DNA of 64,000 nucleotides, taken from Leucaena leucocephala (lineage: Eukaryota; Streptophyta; Magnoliopsida; Fabales; Fabaceae). The notes below the pieces were generated by a model. The model saw only the letters and a program-made list of their open reading frames with translations. It made no database searches and was not told the origin of the DNA. The stretch is taken from contig CM073542.1 of NCBI GenBank assembly GCA_037074615.1, positions 21,709,568 to 21,773,567 of the forward strand, read 5' to 3'. The position numbers were made by a program, and so were the translations under genes. Shown piece after piece: positions 1 to 11,300 of the stretch (positions are counted from its first letter, which is position 1; each line of letters opens with the position of its first letter).

Positions 1-83
1 TATAGCTCTAAAATTTTAATAGATAAAATTAATTTAGCTAAGGCATATGTATATATTTAGTGCAGGAAATTTCAATATGAACA

Positions 84-147
84 GGTTAGTTGAGTGGTTA
101 AGGAGTGGGGATTCAACTCTGAGGTACCGTGTTCGAATCCTGGTGAC
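84..147 (+). other. tRNA-like module (Ser/Leu-like boxes A and B) inside the LTR
   Basis: The stretch has a box A-like segment (TTGAGTGGTTAAGGA, as in Ser/Leu tRNAs) and a box B-like segment (GTTCGAATCC) about 35 bases later. It is not a functional tRNA gene: the acceptor stem cannot be drawn. The same arrangement occurs in two LTR relatives (36871-36935 and 38839-38905, minus strand), each followed by a T-rich run and a conserved GTGAAATTAC segment. It could be an internal pol III promoter relic or a captured tRNA-derived sequence. Confidence 0.5.
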
Positions 148-1312
148 TGTAGAAGTGAAGGTTTTATTTCTTTTTCAAGGGCGTGAAATTACAGGAATGA
201 CCTCTCCCCTTTATCTGCTAAAACTGTACCTCCTTCACCATTCTTCTGATTTTTTCTTCAGTGGCGACGCAGACAACAGAGTGCAGAGCAGAAATCCTCA
301 AGCCATCGATGCCGTGTATGCAAACTTTGCCTCTGCCTGTGTCTTTGCCGTGTTGTTCCATCGTTGCCAGCAGCTATCATTCCTCTTTGGCGCTATATCA
401 GGTCCGATTTGGCTTCAGTCGATAGCAGGGCAAAAAGAGTGGAAGCATAGGAATTTGCGATAAAACCTCTCATCATTTGGGATGCCGCTGTGAAATTTAT
501 GTCGTTCCCTGTTATTGCCGTCGACGCCTGGTTGCTCTATCGAAGCGGTGGTTGTGTGCCTCTTCTCCTCTGTTGGCGAGCGACAGTGGAAAAAGAGTGG
601 GCGTTGGGTCATGTTGGAAAGCAATAGCTTGAACTCCAACGCGTGAAGCATTGAGCGTGAGAAGGCAATAGAAGAAAGAGGTGGGTACAGGAGAAGGTCA
701 GGAGACAGAGAAATGGATGGTGAATTGGTTTCTGACGGAGCGACGGGGAATGCAGTGGGAATCTTTGTCGGTGACACATACCTAATAGCTTCTGTCTGTC
801 GCTGTTCAGGTATTGACATTCCTAGTTTCTCTTCTCGGGTCTCTCTGTTTCTGGCAGTTTTGGTTACCGCTATGGAGTGCTCTGTTTTTGTCCTGTTCTA
901 CGTGATAAGTTGTCGGGTTTTTCTCTGGTTGTGGCTGTGAGTCGTGTATGTGTGTGCGGGTTGGACTGCTCTAGTAGGAAAAGATTGAAATAGTAGGTGC
1001 GGTGTATTCTCAATAAACTGGTCCCTAACTACTGTGTTTTGGATTCTGAGTTATGTGACTGATGAGCATGGAATTTTCTTCTTCTGTTCTTGTGGGTGCA
1101 TTGCTGTTGGTTGTGTGTGTGTACTTATGGTATGCTATTTGGACATGTATATTGAAGGCACGACTATTTGGTTGAACTTGAGCAGAAGGTACACACATAT
1201 GTATGTATATTTGAGCTTTACATGCACTGTGTACAGTTATATGTGGGAAATGCAAGGAAGAAAAAGGAAGCAAAGTCATACAGTGGCGGGTTGTGTTGAA
1301 TTAATTGAAAGA

Positions 1313-1372
1313 ATATATATATATATATATATATATCTTGATGTGTATATATATATATATATATCTTTATTT
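1313..1372. repeat. (TA)n microsatellite
   Basis: Two adjacent TA runs, separated by a short CTTGATGTG interruption, lie within the shortened LTR. Long TA runs also occur at about 7717-7740 and 38036-38066. Confidence 0.9.
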
Positions 1373-1720
1373 CCACAATCTTTTAAATCATGTTTTTTTC
1401 TTGGGACGTTATTCACGAGTAGATTATTTGGCTTCAGTTAGTGCAGGTGACCCTAATCCTCCTGCTGAGCAGTAAAAAGCCTCGTTGTCGATCCGAAGCG
1501 TCGTTTTTGACAAAATTATTTTTGATATAATTATCATTAAGAAAGTGCTTGTATTATTTTGAAAAGAAGGTAAATGCTCCACATAGACCTTAGAAAAGAT
1601 TTCGTGATGTTGAAAAATGTTATGGAAAATTTGAATATTTTATTTAAGGTGTTAGGCTTTCAGAATGTGAATTTATTCATATTCTGTGCCGGTCACTGGG
1701 CCAAATTTTGGGACGTGACA

Positions 1721-3474
1721 GTTTATCCCAACTTTAAATGATCTTTTGCACACAAGCATAAAGGGACTTTTAACTTCAAGTTAAACAAAATCTCCATGAA
1801 GTAAAAAAATGAAAAAGAAATTAAATTGTTCATGAGGAGACTTCATGTGATACAGATAAAAATAATTAAATAGTCGGCTGTAGGGGATTTAATTATAGAG
1901 ACTGTATTTTTCTTAAAAGTTAAAGTATACTTTTAATCCTTTAAATTTGGATGAGATTTCATTTTGGTATCTTAATTTTATAAAATATACTTTTAGCCAT
2001 ATAATTTTAACACTATTAATGTTGCTAAAAGAAAATACCTCAGCACCATAAGTAACGATTGTATAGCTGACAAAGGCTTAAATTTTAGTTTTTTAATATA
2101 ATTTTAATTTGTTGTTTCTGTTATATTTAAGATTCTTTAAATTGGGGGAAAGAGTATATAATTAGATTATAAGAGAAAATGAAAAAAGTTTATTACATTT
2201 TACTCAAAATAAAAAGCATACGTGCCATAGGTTGATTAGGTTAAAAAATACCATAAATGTTTTTTTATTATATGAAATTGGTTTTAATATTATTATTAAT
2301 TATGTTTAAAATCTAAGCATGCTTTATCAGCTATAGATTAATAATTTAAATTTGCATATTTTCTGTAAGTAACATTAACGGGTTAAAATTATATGAGTAA
2401 AAGTACACTTATAAAGTTAAGAGACTAAAATAAAATTTCATATAAACTAAAAGGACTAAAAGCATACTTTAGCCTTCTTAAAAAGAATTGAAAGTTAGGG
2501 AAAACTCTTAATGAAATTTCAAAAAATAATAGAAATTATTACTCTGTAGTTCTTGTAAGGTATGATTAAATTTATAATTATATTGAAGGACTGAAATTTA
2601 GCAACGGAACATTAGGGATTTGGTGCCTAATTTTGCGACTACTAGGGGAACTGGGGAAGGGATATGAAAGTGCAGCCAAATCCAGTAACCTTAAAACAAG
2701 TACCATTTGAGTGGAACAAGAAACGGAAGGAATGGAATTTTCATAACCATATGGAAGTTATTGAGTTTTGGTCCTTCCATATGATTTTATAATTTTCATG
2801 GCGCTTAAAAATAAATTCAGTCGGGTCAAATAAAAAAAATAGACTTAGATATAGTATAGGCCCTCTTCATTTATATCGAAACATAAAATAAGATATAAAT
2901 GTTATAATATAATGTTTATGTGGATGCCTATATCCCATATATCTCCTATTATCCTAAAATTTATAGATTTTTATTTATTTGAAATTGTAAAACTGTGCAT
3001 ATAAATAGAAGGCATTGATCATATATTGAAATATATTAATGAAGTTAGCAGATTCAAAAGTAATTAAAATTAACATACCCAACACATTTATAATGAATTT
3101 GCTTTAATCAACAAATATTACGTTTTTTTTTTACCTTAAATGAATATATAAATATGTTTAAGTATGTTTTATTAATATTATTGTTATAGTTACCTTTTCT
3201 AATATAAATATCTCTTTTAAAACTTAGACTTGAGGCCTACAAGAATATAATAGAGCTTTATACCATTACACTAACTCTTTATTCTGTATTGAGATAGCAT
3301 ATTATCATTCTTTTTGCCTTTAATGGATGGGAGATTTTTTGGTTATTATCTAAAAAGAGGATTAAGAAAGTCATTAAACGATATAAATCAAAATAAAAAA
3401 TCGTGGGGAAAAATATATAATCCAAATAATTGTGAAAAATATGATTAAATGATATATTGTAAAAGAAAACTTAC
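1721..3474 (-). other. Intron-like DNA downstream of the TIR exon, no gene
   Basis: There is no coding region here. The stretch resembles intron 1 of the intact TNL gene (11532-13432). Shared blocks include the bases next to the donor (3400-3470 vs 13380-13432), an ATGGATGGGAGATTTTT motif, and a block beginning AAATGATC followed by TAAAGGGACTTTTAA (1737-1860 vs 11871-12000). It is therefore the duplicated first intron of a second TNL gene, interrupted at 1720 by the solo LTR. Confidence 0.7.
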
Positions 3475-3986
3475 CTGCCCCTCGTGTCCTCCCCAGATAT
3501 GCTGCCAATTTGAGACAAAACATTTCTCCAATTCTCCACCCTCTCTTTATCTTCTATGAATTCCTTTTCATGTTTAGCCAAGGCTTCCCCAAAACTTTCT
3601 CGTAGGTGTTTTACATCGCCTGGATTGACATCATAGAAGATGGGAATAACCCGTCGACCCAATGTTTGTCGAGATTCAAGAATCTTTTCAAGCTCTTCCA
3701 AACACCACGAAGACTCTGCATAATTTTTAGAGATAATAAGAACTGCACACAGAGAATCCTGAATTGCTTGAAAGAGACCTTGTTTTATGTCTTCGCCTTT
3801 CTCAAGATCGACATCATCCCTGAATGTTTTGATCCCACTTCTAGTGAAAGCTGCATCTAAGTGACCCGTAAATTTCAAACGAGTGTCTTTTCCTGCAAAA
3901 CTCAAGAACACGTCATATTTCCATGGAGGAGTTGAACCATAAGTACCAGAGCTGGAAGAAGATTCTCCTCCAGCACTATAAGCCAT
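3475..3986 (-). CDS. TIR-domain exon of a TNL-type resistance gene (first exon, rest not in window)
   Basis: This exon encodes a Toll/interleukin-1 receptor domain of the plant NLR class, which senses pathogens and can act as an NADase. The ATG at 3986 opens MAYSAGGESSSSSG, then WKYDVFLSFAGKDTR (TIR box 1), the segment SWCLEELEKIL with the usual catalytic Glu region, and RRVIPIFYDVNPGDVKH. The exon ends at a good donor (CAG|GTAAGT, minus strand) in phase 2, exactly as in the paralogous exon 13433-13944, which has the same length of 512 nt. Without splicing, a stop follows at 3471. No NBS or LRR lies to its left inside the window; the solo LTR sits in the intron. It is either a TIR-only remnant or the first exon of a gene that continues beyond the left edge. 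Confidence 0.85.
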
Positions 3987-4760
3987 TGCAGGGGTTCAAT
4001 CTTTTCGTTTTGTACAAAGCGTAAGTAATCTGCAACCACATAATCGTATCAGTAATAGCCCATGAAAACAAGAAATCAAAAGCTATCTATACCAAACCAT
4101 TTAACCCCTGTTTCAGCCATGACTAACCAGGGGTAATCAACGCTTTACAGCTCTAAACAAACACTTAAACACCTTTATACCACAGACTTGATTTATGTAT
4201 TTAAAAAAATTTCATTTCTTTTAGCTTAACAACTTAAGACTTCACAGAGTTTGAAATCAGTTTCCAAGCTCTGAACCCATAGCTTTTAACATTCCAAAGT
4301 ACTTTCCAGAGAAACCAATAGCCAAAACACATAACCCAAGCTTCAGAATCTAACCAAAACAAGTCTTTGCTTTTCGAAGACTTTAAACCAGAACAGAACA
4401 GAGAAGGTGCATGCAGCAGCCAGGACCTTCGATTCAGGCTATATTTCGTGTTTAAGTGCTTGAATCTTAACTATACTTACTAAGTCAAACACGGAACTAT
4501 CAAAGGCTTGATTTTTATCCAGACCCAACCCAAAGAATCGCAGAGATCGGACGCGACGTGAATGGGAGAAGCAGAAAAAGCTCACCTGAGGTGGTCGACG
4601 GCGCTGCGAGTTCAATCTCCGTCCTCCGAGCACTGCTCCGCCGTCGCGCTTCCCTGGTCCGACGCTATTCTCATTCACGCTCCCATTTTTCACTCAACCC
4701 AAGCTCGTTGCAATCGGAGAAGGCGAAAACAGAGGAGGGTATAAGAGATTCACCTCAGTC
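3987..4760 (-). promoter_or_regulatory. 5' leader with 5' UTR intron of the first TIR gene
   Basis: On the minus strand a leader exon ends at 4586 (CAG|GTGAG). The acceptor TTGCAG precedes 4029, and 43 bases of leader then run to the ATG at 3986. A second donor-like site (GAG|GTGAAT) ends at 4754. The region 4440-4760 is G/C-rich compared with its surroundings and is copied almost base for base at 14460-14760 upstream of the intact TNL gene. That shared conservation supports a real promoter/leader. The ORFs in it are not recognisable and I treat them as non-coding. Confidence 0.55.
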
Positions 4761-4924
4761 GATCTCCGTGAAGGAGCCCCGTGAGTTGAGTTTTAGTAAA
4801 ACTTTCAAGTACAACTTTCATATCAAATAGTATAAAAGAAATTATTAGTTCATAATATAAGTCATTTAAAAGAGTTATTTATTACTATTTTTTCAATATT
4901 AACCCTATTTACTAGCGGTACACG

Positions 4925-5760
4925 TTGGATTTCAAGGAAGGGTGTGACACAAATTTGCGCAGGGTAAGGTTAACTTTTTTAATTCAAAACAAATTTAATA
5001 AGTTAATTATTTTCCTTGAATATGGTGAGGAGGACAAAACGAAAGTGAGTTCTATTTTGAATTTTCGAAGCCATAGGAAGCATCAAGCATGTGGCCATAC
5101 ACTAATTTATATGATTAAAACGTTAAAAACACTCTCCCCAACGCACATGGGGTAGGTGCATGCAGCTAAGGATCACGACCATACCCTATAGAATAGGGTC
5201 TGTGACGAAATTTCATGTGTTCAAGTGACGACGAATATTTTGGAAGAAGCATTTCACGCTTTATTATATTTTATCAATGCAAACAGAAATACAATACTAT
5301 ATATTCAACGACAAAATCTCATAAAAAAATGGCAGGTAGATCTCTTCACCCTTATGTTTATATATTTCTTATATTTGTCTTTAGCGTGTGGTTCATTGAT
5401 TCGAGATGGCAGCATTGAGCTCAACAGAGAAAGAAATCAATTTAAAGACCCGGTTAGTCGAAATTTGCCCGACTTACTTTGATGAACATACATTTAAAGG
5501 GAGAACCTATTAGCTACAGGCCATCAGGTGCATTACCTATTGTTGTCCATTTTTGTATGGGTCTTGAATGGGCAGCTATTCTTACGCCGTAACTTAAATA
5601 TGTGTGTGTGTGTCAGTGAAAGAACGTTACAATGATTATTCAGCTCCGAAAATGAACTCGGTTACAAGCATTCAGAATATAGCCCAAGAGAATCTACAGA
5701 AAGGAAATGGAAATTACAAAGATGAGAAACAATAGCGATAGAGGCACTGCAAGCTAATGG
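4925..5760 (+). repeat. R-cluster flanking unit, copy 1, with 29-codon short ORF
   Basis: This block recurs at 16850-17570 and, shortened, at 19805-20095; a weak fourth piece is at 27880-28260. It carries a short ORF at 5329-5418 starting MAGRSLHPYVYIFLIF and ending DSRWQH. An overlapping 35-codon ORF at 5406-5513 starts MAALSSTEKEI. A third stretch near 5650-5733 ends ENLQKGNGNYKDEKQ. Sequence just before the second ORF looks like a splice acceptor (TTTGTCTTTAG). The unit's function is unknown. It may be promoter or exon DNA of an ancestral cluster gene. Confidence 0.6.
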
Positions 5761-6640
5761 AATTTTATGACCATATGGAAGTTAATTAATTGTGATTTGG
5801 TACTTTAATATAATTATACTTTTTAAGGATAATTAATTTGCAAGTCCTTACAGTGTTATTTGATTTTTATTCAGGTCTCTTTATTTTTTTTTAATTTTTA
5901 TTAGGCCCTCATATTTTCACTAGTTTTTAATTAGGTTTCTATAGCTCTTTTCTTTTTATCAATCACATGAAACTACAAGGATTTAATTAAAAATTAATAA
6001 AACTATAAGGATATGGTAAAAATGAAAAAAAAATGAGACTAATAAAAATAAAAATAAAAATACAGGGACTTAATAAAAAATTATAAAGATATATGATTAA
6101 AAAATTAGTTGAAAATAAAGAATTTTAGAAAAGTTATTAATGACAGTTTTTCCAATTTTACCTTTATTTAATGATTGTTAGAAAGAGTGAAAAAGGAGAG
6201 ATATATAAGAAATTGAGAATGATATTACTAATGACTTTACTATTCCTTCATATAAATGAACTTATAATAAAAACCAGAATGGTTTGCATACGTGTCTTTA
6301 AGAACTAAAGAGACATCATCCTAGTGACTTTTCAAAAAACAAAAACACATCTCTTTTTTTTAAAAACTATTCCAACAAGAAATAGGTTATGTTATGATGA
6401 CTTACATCTTCCGCTGTCTTATTTATACTCTTCTACTCAGTTAATATATGGGAATATGCAGAACTGAAGGCCATTTTGTAGTTGTATTTTCTGCAAATAG
6501 CTTTGTTTGTAAGATTCGATGCATTTTATGTGACATTGCTGAAAATGAAGTAGCTTCAATTGTTTAGGAAATGAACCAGCCCTGTCGCAAAATATTGATC
6601 TTGTTTGTTCAAGATTTGAACTTTCTTTCTAAAGTTAAAG
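5761..6640. other. AT-rich spacer, nothing recognised
   Basis: No ORF, RNA gene or terminal-repeat element could be supported. The stretch holds A/T-rich simple runs, including a segment alternating AAAAAT and AATAAAAAT. Confidence 0.6.
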
Positions 6641-6649
6641 CAGCTTAAT

Positions 6650-7050
6650 TAGCCAAGGTTGCTGAAGTTTATCATTAATTTGTGATGGCATCTGCTTTGT
6701 TTGAGGAGTGGCTTACTGCCTTTCTATCATTAATATTGATAAATTCAAGTCTTCCAAGACCAACAAAGATTACAGCTGAGTCAGGAACTCTAGTTACAAC
6801 GGTATATCTCCCAAGATCTGATATATTTTTCATAACAAGGATACTTGTGAGCAACAAAAAAAGATTTGACTAATTTGTGTGCCAATTTTGTTGGAAGAAT
6901 TTTAAGACTATTGCACTGTCTCAAGTTCAACTTTCCAAGGGAGGGGGATGAACAATATTGAAAGCTTATATTAAATGTTGTAAATTCGAAACTCCTGAGA
7001 AGTCTGAAGTTTCAGTTAAATCCTTAGCAACTAGATCATCTTCTCTTGTA
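6650..7050 (-). pseudogene. LRR-region relic of a TNL gene
   Basis: The minus strand resembles LRR exon 4 of the intact TNL gene. The segment at about 6715-6850 matches 9540-9660 (LRR text around a GRYTVVTRVPDSAVI reading). The segment at 6975-7025 matches the start of that exon, where CTCCTGAGAAGTCTGAAGTTTCAGTTAA corresponds to the NFTETPDFSG-encoding part at 9860-9890. The reading frame is broken and the two pieces are separated by unrelated bases, so this is a decayed fragment and not a gene. Confidence 0.65.
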
Positions 7051-8365
7051 GAACTTGTACTTCATAGCTTTTGCATATCACGTGATTTTGAAAGTTCTAC
7101 ATTAGCAATTGGAGTAGAAAGTCAATAGTCTCATCTTATTCATGAAAATATCACTAATAAAACTTTTTACACTGCCCTCACAAAAACCAGTGTGAAGTCT
7201 TGCAATAAAAATTCCTTTTCGTATGAGTTAATTGTCACTTTGAAATTGTACAGACAAATTAACAAAGAATAGCTTAATTTTTTCCGAAATACAGTGTTAT
7301 TTTACTTAAATATCTTTATTCATGTTAATAAGCATTTTGCATTTAAGAGGGTGTAAATTTTTAATGAAATCTTTTTGAAAGCCTAAAATGACAAAGACAA
7401 ATTTCTAAAGTGACAAATATTATTATAGAATGGATGGAGTATGAATAAGATTAGTCATTTCTGCCCATAGTTTATATTAGATGAGCCTTGGTGTGTGGCT
7501 CCTTTGTAGAAACCCCCACCAATGAAAGTTATGATAAGGGAGTATAACATTTTGTACATAGTTGAGAGATTTGATCGAGGTGACAATGATTAAAAGGTGT
7601 TGAGGTAGCAAAATATTAAATTTTAAAATTAGAAGTATGCGCTAGGGTTGTCTTTCATTTGTTAAGATTTCCCTTAACATCATATAACTTTGATACCATA
7701 TTATTTGGGACTAGAAATATATATATATATATATATATATTAGTTAAAGACAATCAATATATATATATACTTCTAATCATCTATCAATGTGGTACTTCTT
7801 ATTCTTTATATTCTAATACAGAGGAGTAGTAACTCAGAAGCAAGACAAGAAGACAAGCCAGTGGAGAATCGGAGGAAGAGGTGCATGCTTCGGCGGCCAT
7901 TTCTTATCAATTTTCATGCATGTTCGTTTTTGTTTCTGTAATATTTTCTTTTTATTAATATTGGGAATGGTTATTATTTGAATCTGGCATTTGGGATATT
8001 AAAGTATGTATAGATGCAAAAGCTCAAGCTGGTTAGATTTTAGGATTTAGCCCATCTTTTGCTTCGAGTAATGATGATATTTTCCATCCTTTCTGATTCA
8101 AAGCTGCAAGGAAGCATCAAAGATGATGGATGGGAACGACATGTAAGGCATTTTGTCTGTTTTTGCGACCATCATTCAAATTTGAATGCACGAAATTTTG
8201 CTTTAGGACGAATCTGAGGCCAGGAAGCCTAGACATTTGTTTGTTTTTTTTTTTTTTTTTGGTTTCAATAGATAACACATGGTCCATATAATCAAATGAG
8301 ATAAATGAATCACCGTCTAATCTAAACTACAGCTACCGCCAATCTTCGCCGCTTTCATCTGTCTC
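7051..8365. other. Intergenic DNA downstream of the TNL gene
   Basis: No coding region recognised. It includes a TA repeat (about 7717-7740) and a segment ending GAATGGATGGAGTA near 7441 that resembles the terminus of a Stowaway-type MITE. The last ~150 bases before 8366 are probably the 3' UTR of the TNL gene, with a 15-T run at about 8246-8260. Confidence 0.5.
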
Positions 8366-11300
8366 TTAAATTAACGGCTTCCAAAAGAAAAAGAATCTGT
8401 CAAGTACTCTACAGGGAAGGTTGACCTCACGAGGAGAAGCAAGGTGGTTAAAATGATTGGGAGTGCACCACTCTCTACTACATATCACTCTCCAGCCACA
8501 TCCCAATAGATCACAGTAAGGATTATCAAGATAAGCAGAAAGTTGAATGTGAAGGGTACTGTTATGAGCCGTTAGGTGTTTCCAACATGTTTCCTCATTT
8601 AATTCCAACACCATAATGCATAGGTGATTATTCTGTGGATACTCATCCGTATAATGCGCCCAGTCTGTCCATACGAAATCATCATCTTCTGCAGCTTTAC
8701 TACTCCAATTAATACTCACAGTATTACTACAGCCTGACACAAGCAAGCATACAACAATAACGGACCATTCACTATCACGGAAATATCCAGGTATGTTCAC
8801 TTTTATCTCAATGTCCTTAGAGATAACTGAAGTATATTTTGTAAACCATGATGGTATGTCGGATCCTGTAATAAATGCAAAGAAATCTCTCAGGGGAAGA
8901 CATTCTAGCTGCAAACATACAAAACTGGTGTTAACATTAATTACCCATGAAGAAGGGAGCATATATATGTGAGATAAATACACAAATTTGAGACACCCAT
9001 ATACCTCAACGTCCTTCAACTCCAACGGGATATCATCATCTTCTTTATCAGAGATTACATATTTAGTTCTCACACGATACTAAAACACAAAATTAGTCAT
9101 GTTACGCATATTTAGGTAAGAAAAACATAAACATAAATCATTAGATAGATTGTGGGAGGACAAATATACCTCATGGTCAAGTGAAGAAACCAAATTACAT
9201 AACTGTCTATCTGATAGAGGCTCCATTGAATTACAATCCAATGCATCTAATCGAATTAACCCTGGGGGAAGCCTTGGCAATGACTTAAGCCTTTCGCAAT
9301 AATTCAACGAAAGAAAGAGAAGTCGATAAAGACTAGAGAAGCAATCAATAGGTAGATTAACAAAATTATTATCACTTAGATCCAATACACTAAGTAATGA
9401 CAAACTGCCAAAATTAATAGCAATCGATCCGTCGTTTAAGCCACACCCACTTAAACGTAACTCTGTTAACCACATTACATTCAAGCCAGAAATTTGGGGA
9501 GTTATGTAAATCTTCAACAGATTTTCAAGATTAAGACTTTTGCATCCGCTCAAATTCAAAGCTCTGATACCAGTCAAGAATCTAAGTGATTCAGGAAGTC
9601 TAGTTATAGCAGTACCCTCAACACCAAGATATGATAACTTTTTCATACCTTCCCTAAATTCTGGGAGCACTTCAACTTTTTCACACCATCCAAGATCTAA
9701 CTTTATCAAAGAATTTGCTTCTAATTTTTCCGGTAGGAATTGAAGATTTTTACAACCAAACAAGTCCACCTCAACAAGCTCTTTCAACTTTCCAAGTGAG
9801 TCATGAACCCTCTCAAGGGATCTGCAGCCCCGAAGACGTACACGTTCTAAATTTGGAACTCCAGAGAAGTCTGGAGTTTCGGTAAAATTCTGAGAATAGG
9901 TCAGGTCAATAAATGTCAACTTATCCATAACCTAGTCAAACAAAAATTTGTAGAGTCAATCTCACTAAATAATGTATCAATAAAACATGGCCACCTAGAT
10001 GCATTTTTAAGATAAAATCTCACCTGTATGCCACTCCAAAGTTTCTCTATGTGGCTATAATGCATTTGAATATAACCAAGTAATGGAGTTTCACGTGGAA
10101 GAGCTTCCAAAGGAAATGATGGCCATCGAACAACTTTTAATGCGCCTGATAGTTTCAATCCCCCTGGTAAGATGAGTGGACTATAATATCTTGTATTTAA
10201 GATGAGTAATCTAATGTTGCTCATCTTTGAAAACGCTTCAGGATGTACTTTTATTTTGTCTTGGTCTCGACAATGATAATCTTGCATAACAACAGCTTGT
10301 ATTTCCTCAGATCCCTAATGAAAATGTCAAATTCAAGAAAAATAACATGAGAATGATAAGAAAGTAAAGAATATTGAATACATTAAATGTATGTCAACAA
10401 AATTTAGAAAATAAGGCACTCACCATGTTATTTTCCAATACTTCCTTAATGTCCTTGAACTTCCACAACCTGCTACGTTTGCCAACATCATTGGGAGATT
10501 CTTGATGAACTATATACCTACCCAAGTCTTTAAGTAAATCATGCATCTCTAATGTGCAATATTTCGTTTCAACTAGCAAAGCCTTTTGAATCAAGACCTT
10601 TATTCCAATTGTTGGGTGAAGATCACAACTTTTCAAAATCCGAGTCACCTCTTCTTTCCGCCAACCCTTGAAAAAACAAGCAATATCTAAAAATATTGTC
10701 TTTTCTTTCTCATTCTTTAGTCCATCATAACTTATTTTAAGTGCTTGAAGAATGCGATCATCATCAGGAGTTTGCTTTAATCTGTCTAAAGCATCTCTCC
10801 ACTCAGCTTCACTTCTGCCACAAAGAAAAGAACCCAAAACTTCAAGCGCCAAAGGAAGACCTCCTGCATATTTAACCACAGATTCAGATAACTCCAAATA
10901 ATGATCTTCAGGATAATCTTTGTGGAATGCTTTGTTTGAAAAGAGTTGAAGAGATTCATCTTTCTTCATGGTTTTCATCTCATATATTCTTCGCTTATCT
11001 ACTCCATATGCGATGAGCAAGTGGCTATCTCTTGTTGTGATAATTATTCTGCTTCCTTTCCCAAACCAATCTGGACTTTCAACCAAATTCTTTAATTGAC
11101 TCGTATCATCCAAATCGTCAAGGACAAGAAGAACCTTTTTATTGCAGAGAAGCTTTCTTATCATCTTCATTCCTTCATAAGCATCAGAAATTTCCGTGCC
11201 TTTTATTTTGAGATGAGAAAGAAGCCTTTTTTGCAAAGAGACTAGGCCTTCTCTTTGCAATAAAGTTTCTCTAACATTGGCAAGAAAGCAACATATTTCA

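Larger units (their letters stand above)
1..1720 (-). mobile_element. Solo LTR, shortened copy (family shared with 32.7-39.0 kb)
   Basis: Read on the minus strand from 1720, this block starts with TGTCACGTCCCAAAATTT and follows the first ~350 bases of the LTRs at 32695 and 33933 closely. It finishes near base 1 with the other conserved LTR end (A/T-rich stretch, tRNA-like module). It is about 1.7 kb against ~3.1 kb for its relatives, so the middle is deleted. The flank at 1721-1725 reads GTTTA, a candidate target duplication whose partner lies outside the window. By alignment to the other ends, base 1 is about the fourth base of the LTR. No gag or pol is visible. The ORFs at 47-463, 415-819 and 1034-1441 have no recognisable similarity and are treated as chance. 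Confidence 0.75.

Noticed and set aside
84..147. Functional tRNA gene
   Set aside because: No acceptor stem or clear anticodon arm can be drawn, and copies sit inside LTRs.
1034..1441. 135-codon ORF with YIYIYIYI runs
   Set aside because: It is created by the TA microsatellite inside the shortened LTR.
4558..4830. Overlapping Arg/Ser-rich ORFs upstream of the TIR exons (also 14583-14926)
   Set aside because: They lie in the GC-rich leader, differ between the two copies by frame-breaking indels, and match no protein.
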